Below, one piece after another: positions 45,788 to 56,500 of a DNA stretch of 64,000 nt (the first letter of the stretch is position 1; each line of letters begins with the position of its first letter). A model generated the notes under the pieces. It was not told the DNA's origin. It searched no databases and worked only from the letters and a program-made list of their open reading frames with translations. This DNA comes from Pseudoalteromonas luteoviolacea (GTDB taxonomy: Bacteria > Pseudomonadota > Gammaproteobacteria > Enterobacterales > Alteromonadaceae): the NCBI RefSeq assembly GCF_001696455.1, contig NZ_MAUJ01000012.1:54009-118008 (forward strand), read 5' to 3'. The position numbers were made by a program, and so were the translations under genes.

Positions 45788-47696
45788 CGGTAAGGCGCAA
45801 AAAGTGGCTGCGCGATATCCAGCCAGCTTGCACCTTGATAATTTAATGCATCGAACGCCGCACTTGTTGACACAGGACGAGCTGGCCATCTGGCTGGAGT
45901 CAGGTAAAGACACGCTGATGATGGGATGTGAACCCGCGTTTGCCGCGGTTAACCTCGGCGCTGATGAAGTGTTTATCGAGCTGGACGCGGTGCAAAGCGA
46001 TGAGCCGAGCACTGTCGGGGAGCTGCTCTTACTCGACACGGTGTTTGCCGCGGCGAAAGCGTTGCAGTATCAAGACAAAACCGCGCCTAAACAGCCCTGT
46101 GGTGTACGTGTGAGCTCAGTCAGGTTCACAGGTGAGCTGGCACAAAGCCGCTTTTTATGGCTGAAAAAACAGCAATCAGATAAGGATGGTACGAGTCAGA
46201 TCACGGTGTCGATAGCAGATCATAACGGCACCATTTTGGCCACGCTCAATGGCTTAACCTTTGCGCCGACAAACGGGCCTAAACCCGGCGTCACAGATAA
46301 CCAAACGGCACTTGTCTCACCTCAGTGGTGTGCTTATCAAGACGGTGAGTCAGGCACGTCAGTGGCTGCATCAGATGCCATTTTATTACTTGGCTTTGAT
46401 GAGCAAGTGGCTGCGCAAGTGCAACAAACCGCGCCAGATGCGTGGTGTGCAGCCATCTCTGAGTGCGAATTGGAGGGGCTGGCCTATGCCACCCCAATGC
46501 TGGATTTTGCTAACAGCCAAATTGCAGCGCATGGCAAATCGCAGCGTAAAGTCACGGTGATATGCAATACGGGCATATCACCGGCCATCGCGCAGAGCAT
46601 ATACAGCTTTTTACAGTCGGTAAAACAAGAGTACAGCCAGTTGCAAAATGAAGTGATCTCGCTCGCAACGGCGCACTCGGCCGATGATGTGCTGCAATTG
46701 CTTGCCGTTAGCCGAACTGGCTTCTATCGCGTCGTTGAGACGGGGTTAGAGCAACAACAGTGGGTGAAATCGACACGCTGTGGCGAAGCGCAGCAAACAG
46801 CCCTCTATCAGGACGGTGGCACTTACCTAATTACCGGCGGCCTAGGCGGCCTTGGGATGATTTTCGCCAAGCAGATATTGGCCGAAACCACGGACAGTCA
46901 TGTGATCTTAACGGGCCGAGGTGGTGCTGAAGATAAACAGTCAGTACTGGCAGCGGCGTTCGGAGAGCAACACGCACGCGTGCGCTACGTTCAGATGAAC
47001 TTGGCAGCACAAAGCGATGTCACTCAGGTGATTGATGACATCCTGGCACAACGTGGCCAGCTATCGGGCATTATTCACTGCGCAGGGATGGTGGACGACA
47101 GTAAGTTGAGCAACAAGTCGGCGGAGCAAGTGCAAGCGGTGTTAGCACCTAAAGTACTGGGTACGTTGCACTTGGACCAAGCTTGTGCCGCTTTGGAACT
47201 GGACTTCTTCCTACTGAGCTCTTCCATTGTCAGTGTCTTTGGCAATGCGGGACAAGCGGATTATGCCATGGCAAACGGCTTCCTTGATGGTTTTGCTGAG
47301 CAACGAAACGCCCAAGTTGCCATCGGGCAAAGACATGGCAGAACGCTCTCAATCAACTGGCCGCTCTGGGAAAGCGGGGGCATGTCCATTCCGGCGCCGG
47401 CACGGGCATTGTTGACTGAGCTGACTGGTATGCATGTGTTGCCGACCAATGTGGGCTTGGAAATCTTATTACAAGCTTGGCGTGAACAAGCTCAGCAAAC
47501 ACTTGCCTTGTACGGTGATCCAGCGTTGCTGGTAGAGATGTTTGCGCCACTTACTTGCCAATTCACAGACTTGCTAGCGACGAATGTCGCTGCGTTATCA
47601 ACACAGCACAGTTCAGATGCAAATTCAGAGCAAGATTGGCAAGCCAATTTATTAACCAAAATACTGATGGAAGAATTCGAAGGGACTGAGTACTAA
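45699..47696 (+). CDS. trans-AT PKS, segment 3: end of DH0, KR (C-terminal part of the same gene)
   Basis: Meaningful from about 45768, where it continues the DH-like domain, then a KR (YLITGGLGGLGMIFAK at ~46827; catalytic region SSSIVSVFGNAGQADYAMAN). The 23 codons before 45768 are out-of-frame shadow. There is no ACP at the C-terminus; the module's carrier protein is the first domain of the next protein, so this is a split module. The stop overlaps the next start by one base (TAATG), giving translational coupling. Confidence 0.85.
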   Translation: MRRQMTPLRVLVSRLHTRLRASTVHTLLCSGKAQKVAARYPASLHLDNLMHRTPHLLTQDELAIWLESGKDTLMMGCEPAFAAVNLGADEVFIELDAVQSDEPSTVGELLLLDTVFAAAKALQYQDKTAPKQPCGVRVSSVRFTGELAQSRFLWLKKQQSDKDGTSQITVSIADHNGTILATLNGLTFAPTNGPKPGVTDNQTALVSPQWCAYQDGESGTSVAASDAILLLGFDEQVAAQVQQTAPDAWCAAISECELEGLAYATPMLDFANSQIAAHGKSQRKVTVICNTGISPAIAQSIYSFLQSVKQEYSQLQNEVISLATAHSADDVLQLLAVSRTGFYRVVETGLEQQQWVKSTRCGEAQQTALYQDGGTYLITGGLGGLGMIFAKQILAETTDSHVILTGRGGAEDKQSVLAAAFGEQHARVRYVQMNLAAQSDVTQVIDDILAQRGQLSGIIHCAGMVDDSKLSNKSAEQVQAVLAPKVLGTLHLDQACAALELDFFLLSSSIVSVFGNAGQADYAMANGFLDGFAEQRNAQVAIGQRHGRTLSINWPLWESGGMSIPAPARALLTELTGMHVLPTNVGLEILLQAWREQAQQTLALYGDPALLVEMFAPLTCQFTDLLATNVAALSTQHSSDANSEQDWQANLLTKILMEEFEGTEY

Positions 47697-50536
47697 TGGC
47701 TACAAATAATAATATCAATGTGGTAGCAGAAATTAAGAACGCTATCGAAAAAACCTTAAAGATCTCCGCTGATAAGCTCGATTTCACGGATGATTTCGAA
47801 AGTATCGGCATGGAATCTATCATCGCGATGGAGTTTATTACCTACCTATCGAAGCAGGTTGGTATTCAGCTGAGCCCCGTTATTTTTACCAATATTGCGA
47901 CGCCAGAGGAACTGGCCACGCATATTGAAAAAGAGCTCGGTCAAGATGAGCGTGCCGCGGCCAGTGCCGCTGCGCCAGAGCCGGTGAATACGACTCGTCT
48001 CGCTGCGACGCAACAACCGGAGGCTGTGCCACAACAGGGTCCACAGTCTGGCAAAATTGCTGCCATCATCAATTATGTGCAATCGAAATATAGTATTGAC
48101 CTATCTTGTTACCGCTTTGACAGTGTGGAAGACATCGCCAATACCCTCGTCGCGAATTACGGGGAACAATTTGCACAGTACCACGATGCGCTGTTGGGTA
48201 ACCTCGCGGATCTGGGCGCGCTGAGCAGAGCGAGTGAGCCGACGGTGAATCTGAAAGGTAAAGAAGGTGTGTCGATAGTGGGCATGGCATGTCGCTTTGC
48301 AGATGCGGACAACCACGGTCAGTTCTGGGACAACTTACTTGCTAAAAAGTCTAGCATTGAGGCGATTACGCCACTGACTAATTTTGCCGATATGGCCTCA
48401 GCTGAACCAGTCAATGCGCCGCCGCAACGATGGGGCGCAAAGCTTAAAGATGTCGCCCAATTCGACAGTGAATTCTTTGCACTGGTTGAGCGAGATTGCC
48501 ACTTGCTCGATCCTCAAGAGCGGATCTTATTTGAAGAAATTTACAATGCTTGTCTCGATGCGGGTACTAGTCTCAAAGACTTACGCGCCAGTAACACCGG
48601 TGTTTTTGTCGGTTACGAGTACAGCGAGTACGAGCAAGCGCTGCGCAATTATCGTCCCGTGGTTGAACAATTGCCGCCCTTTACCTCATCAAATACCGCA
48701 TTTTACTTAGCCAATCGCGTGTCGCATGCACTTGGGTTAAGTGGGCCCAGTGAGGCATTTAATGTTAACTGTGTTTCGTCAGCGATGGCGATCAACCGTG
48801 CCTATTTATCATTACAGTCGGGTGAATGTGATGTGGCCATTGTCTGTGGAGTGTCGTTGAACCTATTTGACGACGACTACGATGCATTGACCAAGCGGGG
48901 ATTGTTGTCTGCTTCGGGTCGCTGCGGGGTCTTTGATGAAGACGCCGACGGGTATACACGTGGCGAAGGGGTTGCTGCCCTTGTCTTGACCCGCAAGTCT
49001 CAGGCTGTGGCAGAGAAAAAGCGCGTGTATGCAAATTTAAAAGGGGTGTGTCAAAGAAACCGTGGCGCGAGCCAGAATATTGCTGAGGTGAAACACGAAG
49101 CGATCTCTGAATTAATCGCAAGCAGCTGTCAGCGCGCCAATGCACGTGTTGAGGACTTGCGCTACATCGAAGTCAATGGCTATGCAACAAAATGGGGAGA
49201 CTCCTTTGAATTTGAAGGGATCAGAAACCTTTTTGACGGTGATAAAAACCACAGCAAACGATGTGCGCTGGGCAGTTTAAAGGGCAACATAGGACATTTA
49301 GAGCCGGCAAATGGCATCGCGTCGGTCATCAAAGTGGCGCTGTCGCTCTATCATAAAAAATTCCCTGCGACGATTTCAGTGACGCAAGAGAGCAGTTTTA
49401 TCGACACCAAGAGCGCCCGTCATCCATTATATATAGCCAAGTCAGATATTGAGTTTAGCGATATTCGCGAGGGTAATACGCCCGTGTTAGCGGGTGTGAA
49501 CTCCTTTTCCGACAGTGGCGTGAATGTTCACCTATTGTTAGAAGAAGCCACTGAGGCGGTACCGAATAAGTCTAATGCGCATGTGAGCTCGAAAGAGTTA
49601 TTCCTATTGTCGGCGAAAAGTGAAGCGAGCTTGCTGGCCTATGTCGACCGGTATATTGCGTTACTAGACTCCGGCGCGGTGTCGGAAGATGACTTGGCTG
49701 ACATGCTCTTTACCCTGCAGTGTGGTCGAGATCACTACCCTTACCGGTTGGCAATCCGTGTGTCATCGGTGGCGGAATTGCACGCTAAGTTAACCACGGT
49801 GCAGCAAGCGGGTAGTTTACAAGGGGCCTTACTGGTCGCTCAGTCTATTTTTGCTGGAGATGCCTCGAACAATGCATCCGTACAGTCACTGATCACCAAA
49901 GACATGGTGGAATTCCAAGTGCGACGTGCCACGCAATCGCAGGCATGGGGGGAAGTGCTTGCGCTGTGGGTGAATGGCATTGATGTCGAATGGGGGAATT
50001 TCTGGCAGAGCGGTCATGTGAATACCCTCAGCTTACCTGCATACCCTTATAACAGAAAAACGTTTTGGGCAGATCAATATTTTGCCACAGACGATGTTGA
50101 GGAGCAGGGTCGTGTCGCGATATCGGATGCTGAAAAGACCGATACTAAACAGTCAGCGGTTAACCCTCAGGGGAGCTTGCTCAGTAAGATCATGGCGCGA
50201 CTCACCGCATTGCTGTCGGGTCGTGATGGCCAAGCAGTGTCGGCTGAGAAAGACTTTATGTCTTTGGGGATCCCCTCTTTAACAATTGCAAAAGCGGTAC
50301 ACACACTCAATACCGATGCCGGGATCAAACTGTCTCCTGTGGTTGTTTATAACAACAGCAGTATTGCAGAGCTAGCCAAGTACTTACTTGATAACCACAG
50401 CAAAGAGATGCAAACCCTGTTTGCGCATAATGATGCGAGTGAAGACGGGCTCGGTGAGGTGATAGAAGACAACCGCGTCGATCCGTTACTAGCAGATAGT
50501 ACAGACAATATTGAATTTGAAGAAACAATACTTTAA
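47696..50536 (+). CDS. PKS: ACP, non-elongating KS (KS0), ACP
   Basis: 946 residues. ACP (~5-80, Ser in GMESI) completes the preceding module. The KS (~190-610) keeps its nucleophile (NVNCVSSAMAI), but the first catalytic His is Asn: EVNGYATKWGDS, N494, where active KSs have EAHGTGT. The second His is kept (NIGHLEPANG). Such KS0 domains pass the chain on without extension. A second ACP (~825-900, LGIPSLTIA) follows, then an acidic tail (DNIEFEETIL) that suits docking to the TubC-type domain opening the NRPS. No AT, KR or DH. This is the PKS-to-NRPS handover protein. Confidence 0.9.
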   Translation: MATNNNINVVAEIKNAIEKTLKISADKLDFTDDFESIGMESIIAMEFITYLSKQVGIQLSPVIFTNIATPEELATHIEKELGQDERAAASAAAPEPVNTTRLAATQQPEAVPQQGPQSGKIAAIINYVQSKYSIDLSCYRFDSVEDIANTLVANYGEQFAQYHDALLGNLADLGALSRASEPTVNLKGKEGVSIVGMACRFADADNHGQFWDNLLAKKSSIEAITPLTNFADMASAEPVNAPPQRWGAKLKDVAQFDSEFFALVERDCHLLDPQERILFEEIYNACLDAGTSLKDLRASNTGVFVGYEYSEYEQALRNYRPVVEQLPPFTSSNTAFYLANRVSHALGLSGPSEAFNVNCVSSAMAINRAYLSLQSGECDVAIVCGVSLNLFDDDYDALTKRGLLSASGRCGVFDEDADGYTRGEGVAALVLTRKSQAVAEKKRVYANLKGVCQRNRGASQNIAEVKHEAISELIASSCQRANARVEDLRYIEVNGYATKWGDSFEFEGIRNLFDGDKNHSKRCALGSLKGNIGHLEPANGIASVIKVALSLYHKKFPATISVTQESSFIDTKSARHPLYIAKSDIEFSDIREGNTPVLAGVNSFSDSGVNVHLLLEEATEAVPNKSNAHVSSKELFLLSAKSEASLLAYVDRYIALLDSGAVSEDDLADMLFTLQCGRDHYPYRLAIRVSSVAELHAKLTTVQQAGSLQGALLVAQSIFAGDASNNASVQSLITKDMVEFQVRRATQSQAWGEVLALWVNGIDVEWGNFWQSGHVNTLSLPAYPYNRKTFWADQYFATDDVEEQGRVAISDAEKTDTKQSAVNPQGSLLSKIMARLTALLSGRDGQAVSAEKDFMSLGIPSLTIAKAVHTLNTDAGIKLSPVVVYNNSSIAELAKYLLDNHSKEMQTLFAHNDASEDGLGEVIEDNRVDPLLADSTDNIEFEETIL

Positions 50537-50548
50537 TGGACTGAAGAT

Positions 50549-53500
50549 ATGAAAAATGTAGAACAATTGCTTAGTGAGTTAGCAGTAAAAGAAATAACAC
50601 TGTCTTTGGTTGATGATAGCATTCGTTGTTTTGCACCGAAAGGAGCGTTAACTGCAGAGCTGAAAGCGCGTATTTTAAACAATAAAACACGTATCATTGC
50701 AGCACTTAAAGAAAAACAAGCTGTGTCACCAAGTCAAGGCGCGAGTGATGCCTATATCAGGATCCCACTGTCAATTGGCCAAAAGGGCTTGCGGTTTATT
50801 CAAAACCTGAATCCTGAATTAGCAGCTTATAACGTCCCTATTTGCTTGGACCTCGGTCCATCGGTGGATACCGCCTGTTTTTTACAAGCTTGGCAATTGG
50901 TTCTACAAAAGTACCCTTTACTGTGTGCCAAAGTCACTGAAGACGATGGTGAGTATTTTCACTCGATTGTCTTTGCTGAGCAGCCACACATAGAGGAGGT
51001 GCAGTGTGCGTCGATCGAAGATGCTGTTTATCACAAAGCAAATCATATTTTTGATTTTAATAATGACTTCCTTTGTAATACGAGCTTGTTACAAGATCAC
51101 AATGGTAACAAGAGCTTTTTGATCATCGTTCACCACATCATTTTCGATGGCATATCCAGTGTCCATGTGTTGAGTGCATTGCTGCAGTTTTATCAAGCAC
51201 TCAAAAATGGCGAACAGGTGCGCGTTGAACGCACCTTAGCGTATTCAGATTTTATTGATTGGGAAAAGCAGTACTTAGCGTCTGATGAATGTCAAGCAGC
51301 TGAGGCCTATTGGCAACAGCAAATCACAGGCGAGAACGAGCCGCTGGGGCACTTGTTTCAACGTCATAACTTAGACGCCAAAACGGGCGCCAGTGAATTA
51401 CATTCATTTGAATTACCACAGCAATTATCCAATCAGGTGCGGAATTTTTGTATTGAGCATAGGATACAACCCGCGGCATTCTTTTTAGCGGCTTACCAAA
51501 TTTTATTGAATCGCTATACCGGACAGGACAAAATCTATGTCGGTATGCCTGTGATTATGCGTCCTATCGAAGCCGTTGAATTAGATGTCGGTTATTATGT
51601 GAATATGCTGCCGATCCGCAGTGACCATGCACAAGCTGGGGCGTTTGTTCAATTCCTTAAAAAGACCCAAGAAACGCTGTTAAACGCGCTGTGTCATTCC
51701 GCCTATCCGTTCCCCTTGATTGCGGAAAAATTTGTGACAGATAAACCGCATGACAGTGCTGTTTTTCAGACTTCATTTGCGTATCAAAATTTTATTGGGG
51801 ATCAAGAATCTCTACTGGTAGACGCTGGCGATGCCACGGATGTGTCATTCAACCGTGACATCATTCAACAGAGTGATCTCGATATTTCGTTAGAAGTGTT
51901 TGAGCTACAAGATGCCTTTAGCGTCAAGCTGAAATACCATGGCGAGCTGTATTGTGAACATGAAATTGCTGCGCTTGCAGGTCATTATGAAAACCTGTTG
52001 AGGTCGGGGATTGGCGAGCCGGAGAAAGCACTTGAGCGCTTGCCAATGCTATCGCGTGAAGATACGCAGCATCTGGTATTCGACTTAAATGCAACCGCAC
52101 AAGATTACCCTGCTCAGACCTGCATCCATGAATTATTTGAACAACAGGTCGCCAAGTCTCCAGAGGCCATTGCGGTGGAATGTGGTTCACAGCAGCTGAG
52201 CTATCGTGCGCTGAATGCGCAGGCAAACCAGTTTGCCCACTATCTTGTTGAGGAGCAAGGTATCAAGCCGGGTGACTTAGTGGGTCTGTGCCTCGAGCGC
52301 TCAATGGCAATGGCGATCAGTATTTTGGGGATTTTAAAAGCCGGTGCAGCCTATGTGCCACTCGACCCTAAATACCCACAGGACAGATTGACCCATATTC
52401 TGAGTGACTCTGCCGCCAAACTGGTATTGGTACAAACTGGGACACGTGCTCAGGTAGGGGAGACTGTCACGACACTGCTTGTGGAAGAGTTAGGGCAAGC
52501 GGATACGACGCATTTCTGTGCGCATTACTCAACAGATAACCTCTGCACAACGCAGTTAGGGTTGAGCGCACAAGACTTGGTGTATGTCATTTATACCTCA
52601 GGTTCGACGGGCAAGCCGAAGGGGGTGATGCTGGCACATCAAAATGTGAGTAACTACCTCAGTGCGGTACAGCATTATCCTCATACGCAGGACATAACTT
52701 GTGCCGTGATGAGCACATCTTTGAGCTTCGATGCCACGGTGACAACGTTATTTGGTGCGTGGATGCGCGGAGGCTATCTCAAGATATTGTCTGAAGAGGG
52801 CAACATTTTTGATGAATTACACGATGCGATGCAGTCCCTGCCCAATGCAATGTTCAAAGTCACACCGGCACATTTACAAGGCTTAGAATTTACAGCGCCC
52901 GTACTCGGGAAACATGTGGTCGTTGTGGGCGGTGAAGCATTCTCTTATGAATTGGCCTTAAAAACCGCCACCATGATGCCCAATAGTTATTTTATAAACG
53001 AATATGGTCCAACCGAAGCGACCGTGGGCTGTAGTATTGAAGTGGTTGGCCTAAGCGAACTACAAAGCATGACCGGTGTGGCAGAAATCAATATTGGTCG
53101 TCCTATCATGAACAGCCAACTCTTTGTGTTAGATGACCAGCAAACGCTATTACCGAAAGGGGTTACTGGTGAACTATACATTGGCGGTGAGGGGCTAGCA
53201 AAAGGCTATGTTGGACGTGAAGACTTAACCGCAGAGCGTTTTATTGACAATCCTTTTTATGATGCGACGCATCGCGACAGCTCCGAGCGCTTGTATCGCA
53301 CCGGGGATCTGGTGCGCTATTTATCGAATGGCCAGTTGGAGTTTTTAGGCCGTGCCGATGACCAAGTTAAGATCCGTGGCTTTCGGATTGAACTGGGTGA
53401 AGTGGAAGCGAAGCTTGCGACTCAACCTGGTGTTGATTCAGCGTTGGTGATGGCGAAGGAGTATGCGGGCAGCTTGCAGTTGGTGGGTTACATCAATGCA

Positions 53501-56500
53501 GCGAGTGATTTGGCCGACGAGGCAAAAGCGGCGCTGATCTGTGAGGTGAAAGCGGGGCTGGCGACGCAGTTGCCAGACTACATGGTGCCAAGTCTATTTG
53601 TGGTGGTTGCACAGTGGCCGCTGACGCCAAATGGCAAGATAGACCGTCGTCAATTAGATGCCATGGATGTGATGGGAGGCATAACCCTGTCTTATCAGGC
53701 ACCAAGTACCGCAACCGAGCACCAATTGGTTGCAATATGGTCACAGTTGCTGGAGATTGACGCCGCGCAGATAAGCACGAATGCAAACTTTTTTGAACTG
53801 GGTGGGCACTCATTATTGAGTAACCGTTTGGTCTCTCAGATCCGCAAGCATTTTGCAATCGACTTGCCTATTCATATGGTATTCAATGTCAACACTCTGG
53901 CTGATTTAGCGCAGGCGATTGAATCTCACAGTGGGGACTCCACGCTCGCACCGGTGACCAAAATTGCGCGTGAACAAGCACATTATGACGTGTCATTCTC
54001 ACAGCAACGTTTGTGGTTTATCGATCGATTACAAGGGGGCACACCGGAGTATAACATGCCGGTGGCCTTTAATGTGAAAGGGCAGTTAGACATCGCGTTG
54101 TTGAATGAGGTATTCCGACAGATTATCGCGCGTCATGAAATTTTAAGAACGGTGTATGTGGAAGTGGATGGCCAAGCACAGCAGCAGATCCGCACGGTGT
54201 CACAGCTTGAATTTGCGATCCATGAACAGGACATTCGCCATCTTGAGGAGGCTGCACAAGCTGAGTATGTCAAAAATACGGTGGCAGCCGAATTTGTTAC
54301 ACCTTTTGACTTAGCCCGTGATGTGATGCTGCGCGTGACGTACCTACAGACCGCGGATAACAGTGGCGTATTGATGTTTAACATGCACCACATTGCATCG
54401 GATGGCTGGTCTATTGAAGTATTAAATAATGAATTTTTTGCCCTGTACGATGCACTGCGTCAAGGGCACGCGGATCCCTTGCCTGAAATGGCCGTGCAGT
54501 ATGTTGATTATGCACATTGGCAACACACACACCTCGCCGGGACGGTGCTAGATAAGCAACTAGATTACTGGGTTAAGCAGTTAGATGAAGCGCCTGCGGT
54601 GCATAGTCTGCCGTTGAGTTTCCCACGTCCACAGAGCAGACAGTATGCAGGTAAAACCCTCACAGGTCGTTTATCGTCTCAGGTAGGAAAACAGTTACAG
54701 GCCCTGGCAAAGCGCCATCAATTGACGCCATTTATGTTGCTACATGGTGCATTTGCGCTGCTCCTATCAAGGCACAGTAACAGTACGGATATTGTGATAG
54801 GTACGCCTGTGGCGAACCGTACGCAAGAAGCGCTGACGTCATTAATTGGGTGCTTTGTTAATACCTTGGCATTGCGAGTCGATACTGAACACGCGACATT
54901 GGTCGACTATTTCGCTCACCTGAGACAAGTGCATCTCGATGCACAGGCAAATCAGGATGTGCCGTTTGAGCAACTCGTCGATAAACTTAATCTGCCAAGA
55001 AATACCAACCACAGCCCCGTGTTCCAAATCATGATGACAACCAGTGCAGACTTTCATGCCGACGACCAACAAGCGCAAGCAGCACAACTGACGGGTTTGG
55101 AGTTGACGCCTTATCAGACGACAACGGTGCAAACCAAGTTTGATTTAAATGTCGATTTGAATATCAATGAGGACGGCGTGGCACTCACTTGGCTGTATGA
55201 TGTGAGTCTGTTTAGCGCACAAGCGATCGCAACATTGAATGAACACTTGTGTTGTTTAATGTCACGGCTGTGTGAGGCGGCGACAGAAGACATCTCACCT
55301 GAGCAGTTGGCCATGTTATCGCGTGACGAGGTGCAGCATTTGGTCTGCGAGTTAAACGATACCGCTCAAGCGTATGAAAAAGACCAGTGCATTCACCAAC
55401 TCTTTGAGCAACAAGCTGCGGTAAACCCAGATAAAATTGCGGTGAGATTTGCCGAGCAACAGCTGACGTACAAACAATTAAACGACCGCGCAAATGCACT
55501 TGCGCACCGCTTAGTGGAAGAACATGGTGTCAATGTCGAGACCTTAGTGGGTCTATGTATTAACCGTTCATTGGAAATGGTGGTCGGTATACTAGGCATA
55601 CTCAAGGCGGGCGGTGCTTATGTGCCGCTAGACCCCAGCTACCCCAAACAACGCCTCGAGTACATGATAGAGGCGACATCGATAACCACTGTTGTCAGTC
55701 ATGACGCTGCAATGGGGGCTTTGGACGACTTTGCAGGAGAGGTGATCAATCTCGATAAGGCTGCAGATGATATGACGGGGATCACCCAGCTTGACCGAGG
55801 GGTTACCCCATCGAATTTGGCCTATGTGATCTTTACGTCGGGTTCAACGGGCAAGCCAAAGGGGGTCATGATTGAACATCGTAACTTAGTCAATTATATG
55901 TCCACAAACACCGATAATTACTATGCTGAACACCTCCATGGCTCACTGGTATTCACATCGTTGAGTTTCGACTTAACCCTGCCGAGTATCTACCTGCCTC
56001 TGGTCAATGGGGGCGTGATCGATTTAGTGGGCAACGAAGACGTACTCGACCCACGTGTGAAGACGATTTTGTCTACTGAGCAGGCGAAGTTATTAAGGGT
56101 GACGCCGTCGCACTTAAGCTTACTGGTGGATCAGTTTAAAGAGACACAGGTGTCGACTGCGCACGTGTTTATCGTCGGTGGAGAAGTATTAGAAAATAGT
56201 CTAGCGACAAAGCTCTATGAGATATTTCCAGCCTGTGAGCTCATTAACCACTATGGTCCATCAGAGTCGACCATCGGGTGCAGCAGCTATAGGGTGGATA
56301 ACACCTTGCTGGCGCAGCAGAGCGTCATCCCAATTGGTAGACCGATGGGGAATATCAACTTCTTTGTGCTGTCAAAAACGCAGAGTATGGTTCCTTTTGG
56401 TGTGGTCGGTGAGTTGTATATCGGGGGGGATGGCCTCGCAAGAGGCTACTTTAATCAACCTGAATTAACGGCTGAGCGCTTTATTGATAACCCCTATTAT

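Noticed and set aside
41708..47696. Two independent PKS genes starting at 41708 and 45699
   Set aside because: No ribosome sites, starts fall inside domains, and one-base corrections restore continuous domains, so they are parts of one gene.
15250..50536. cis-acting AT domains in the PKS modules
   Set aside because: After each KS the sequence runs through the usual KS linker into DH, KR, ECH or ACP; no GHSxG acyltransferase motif was found.
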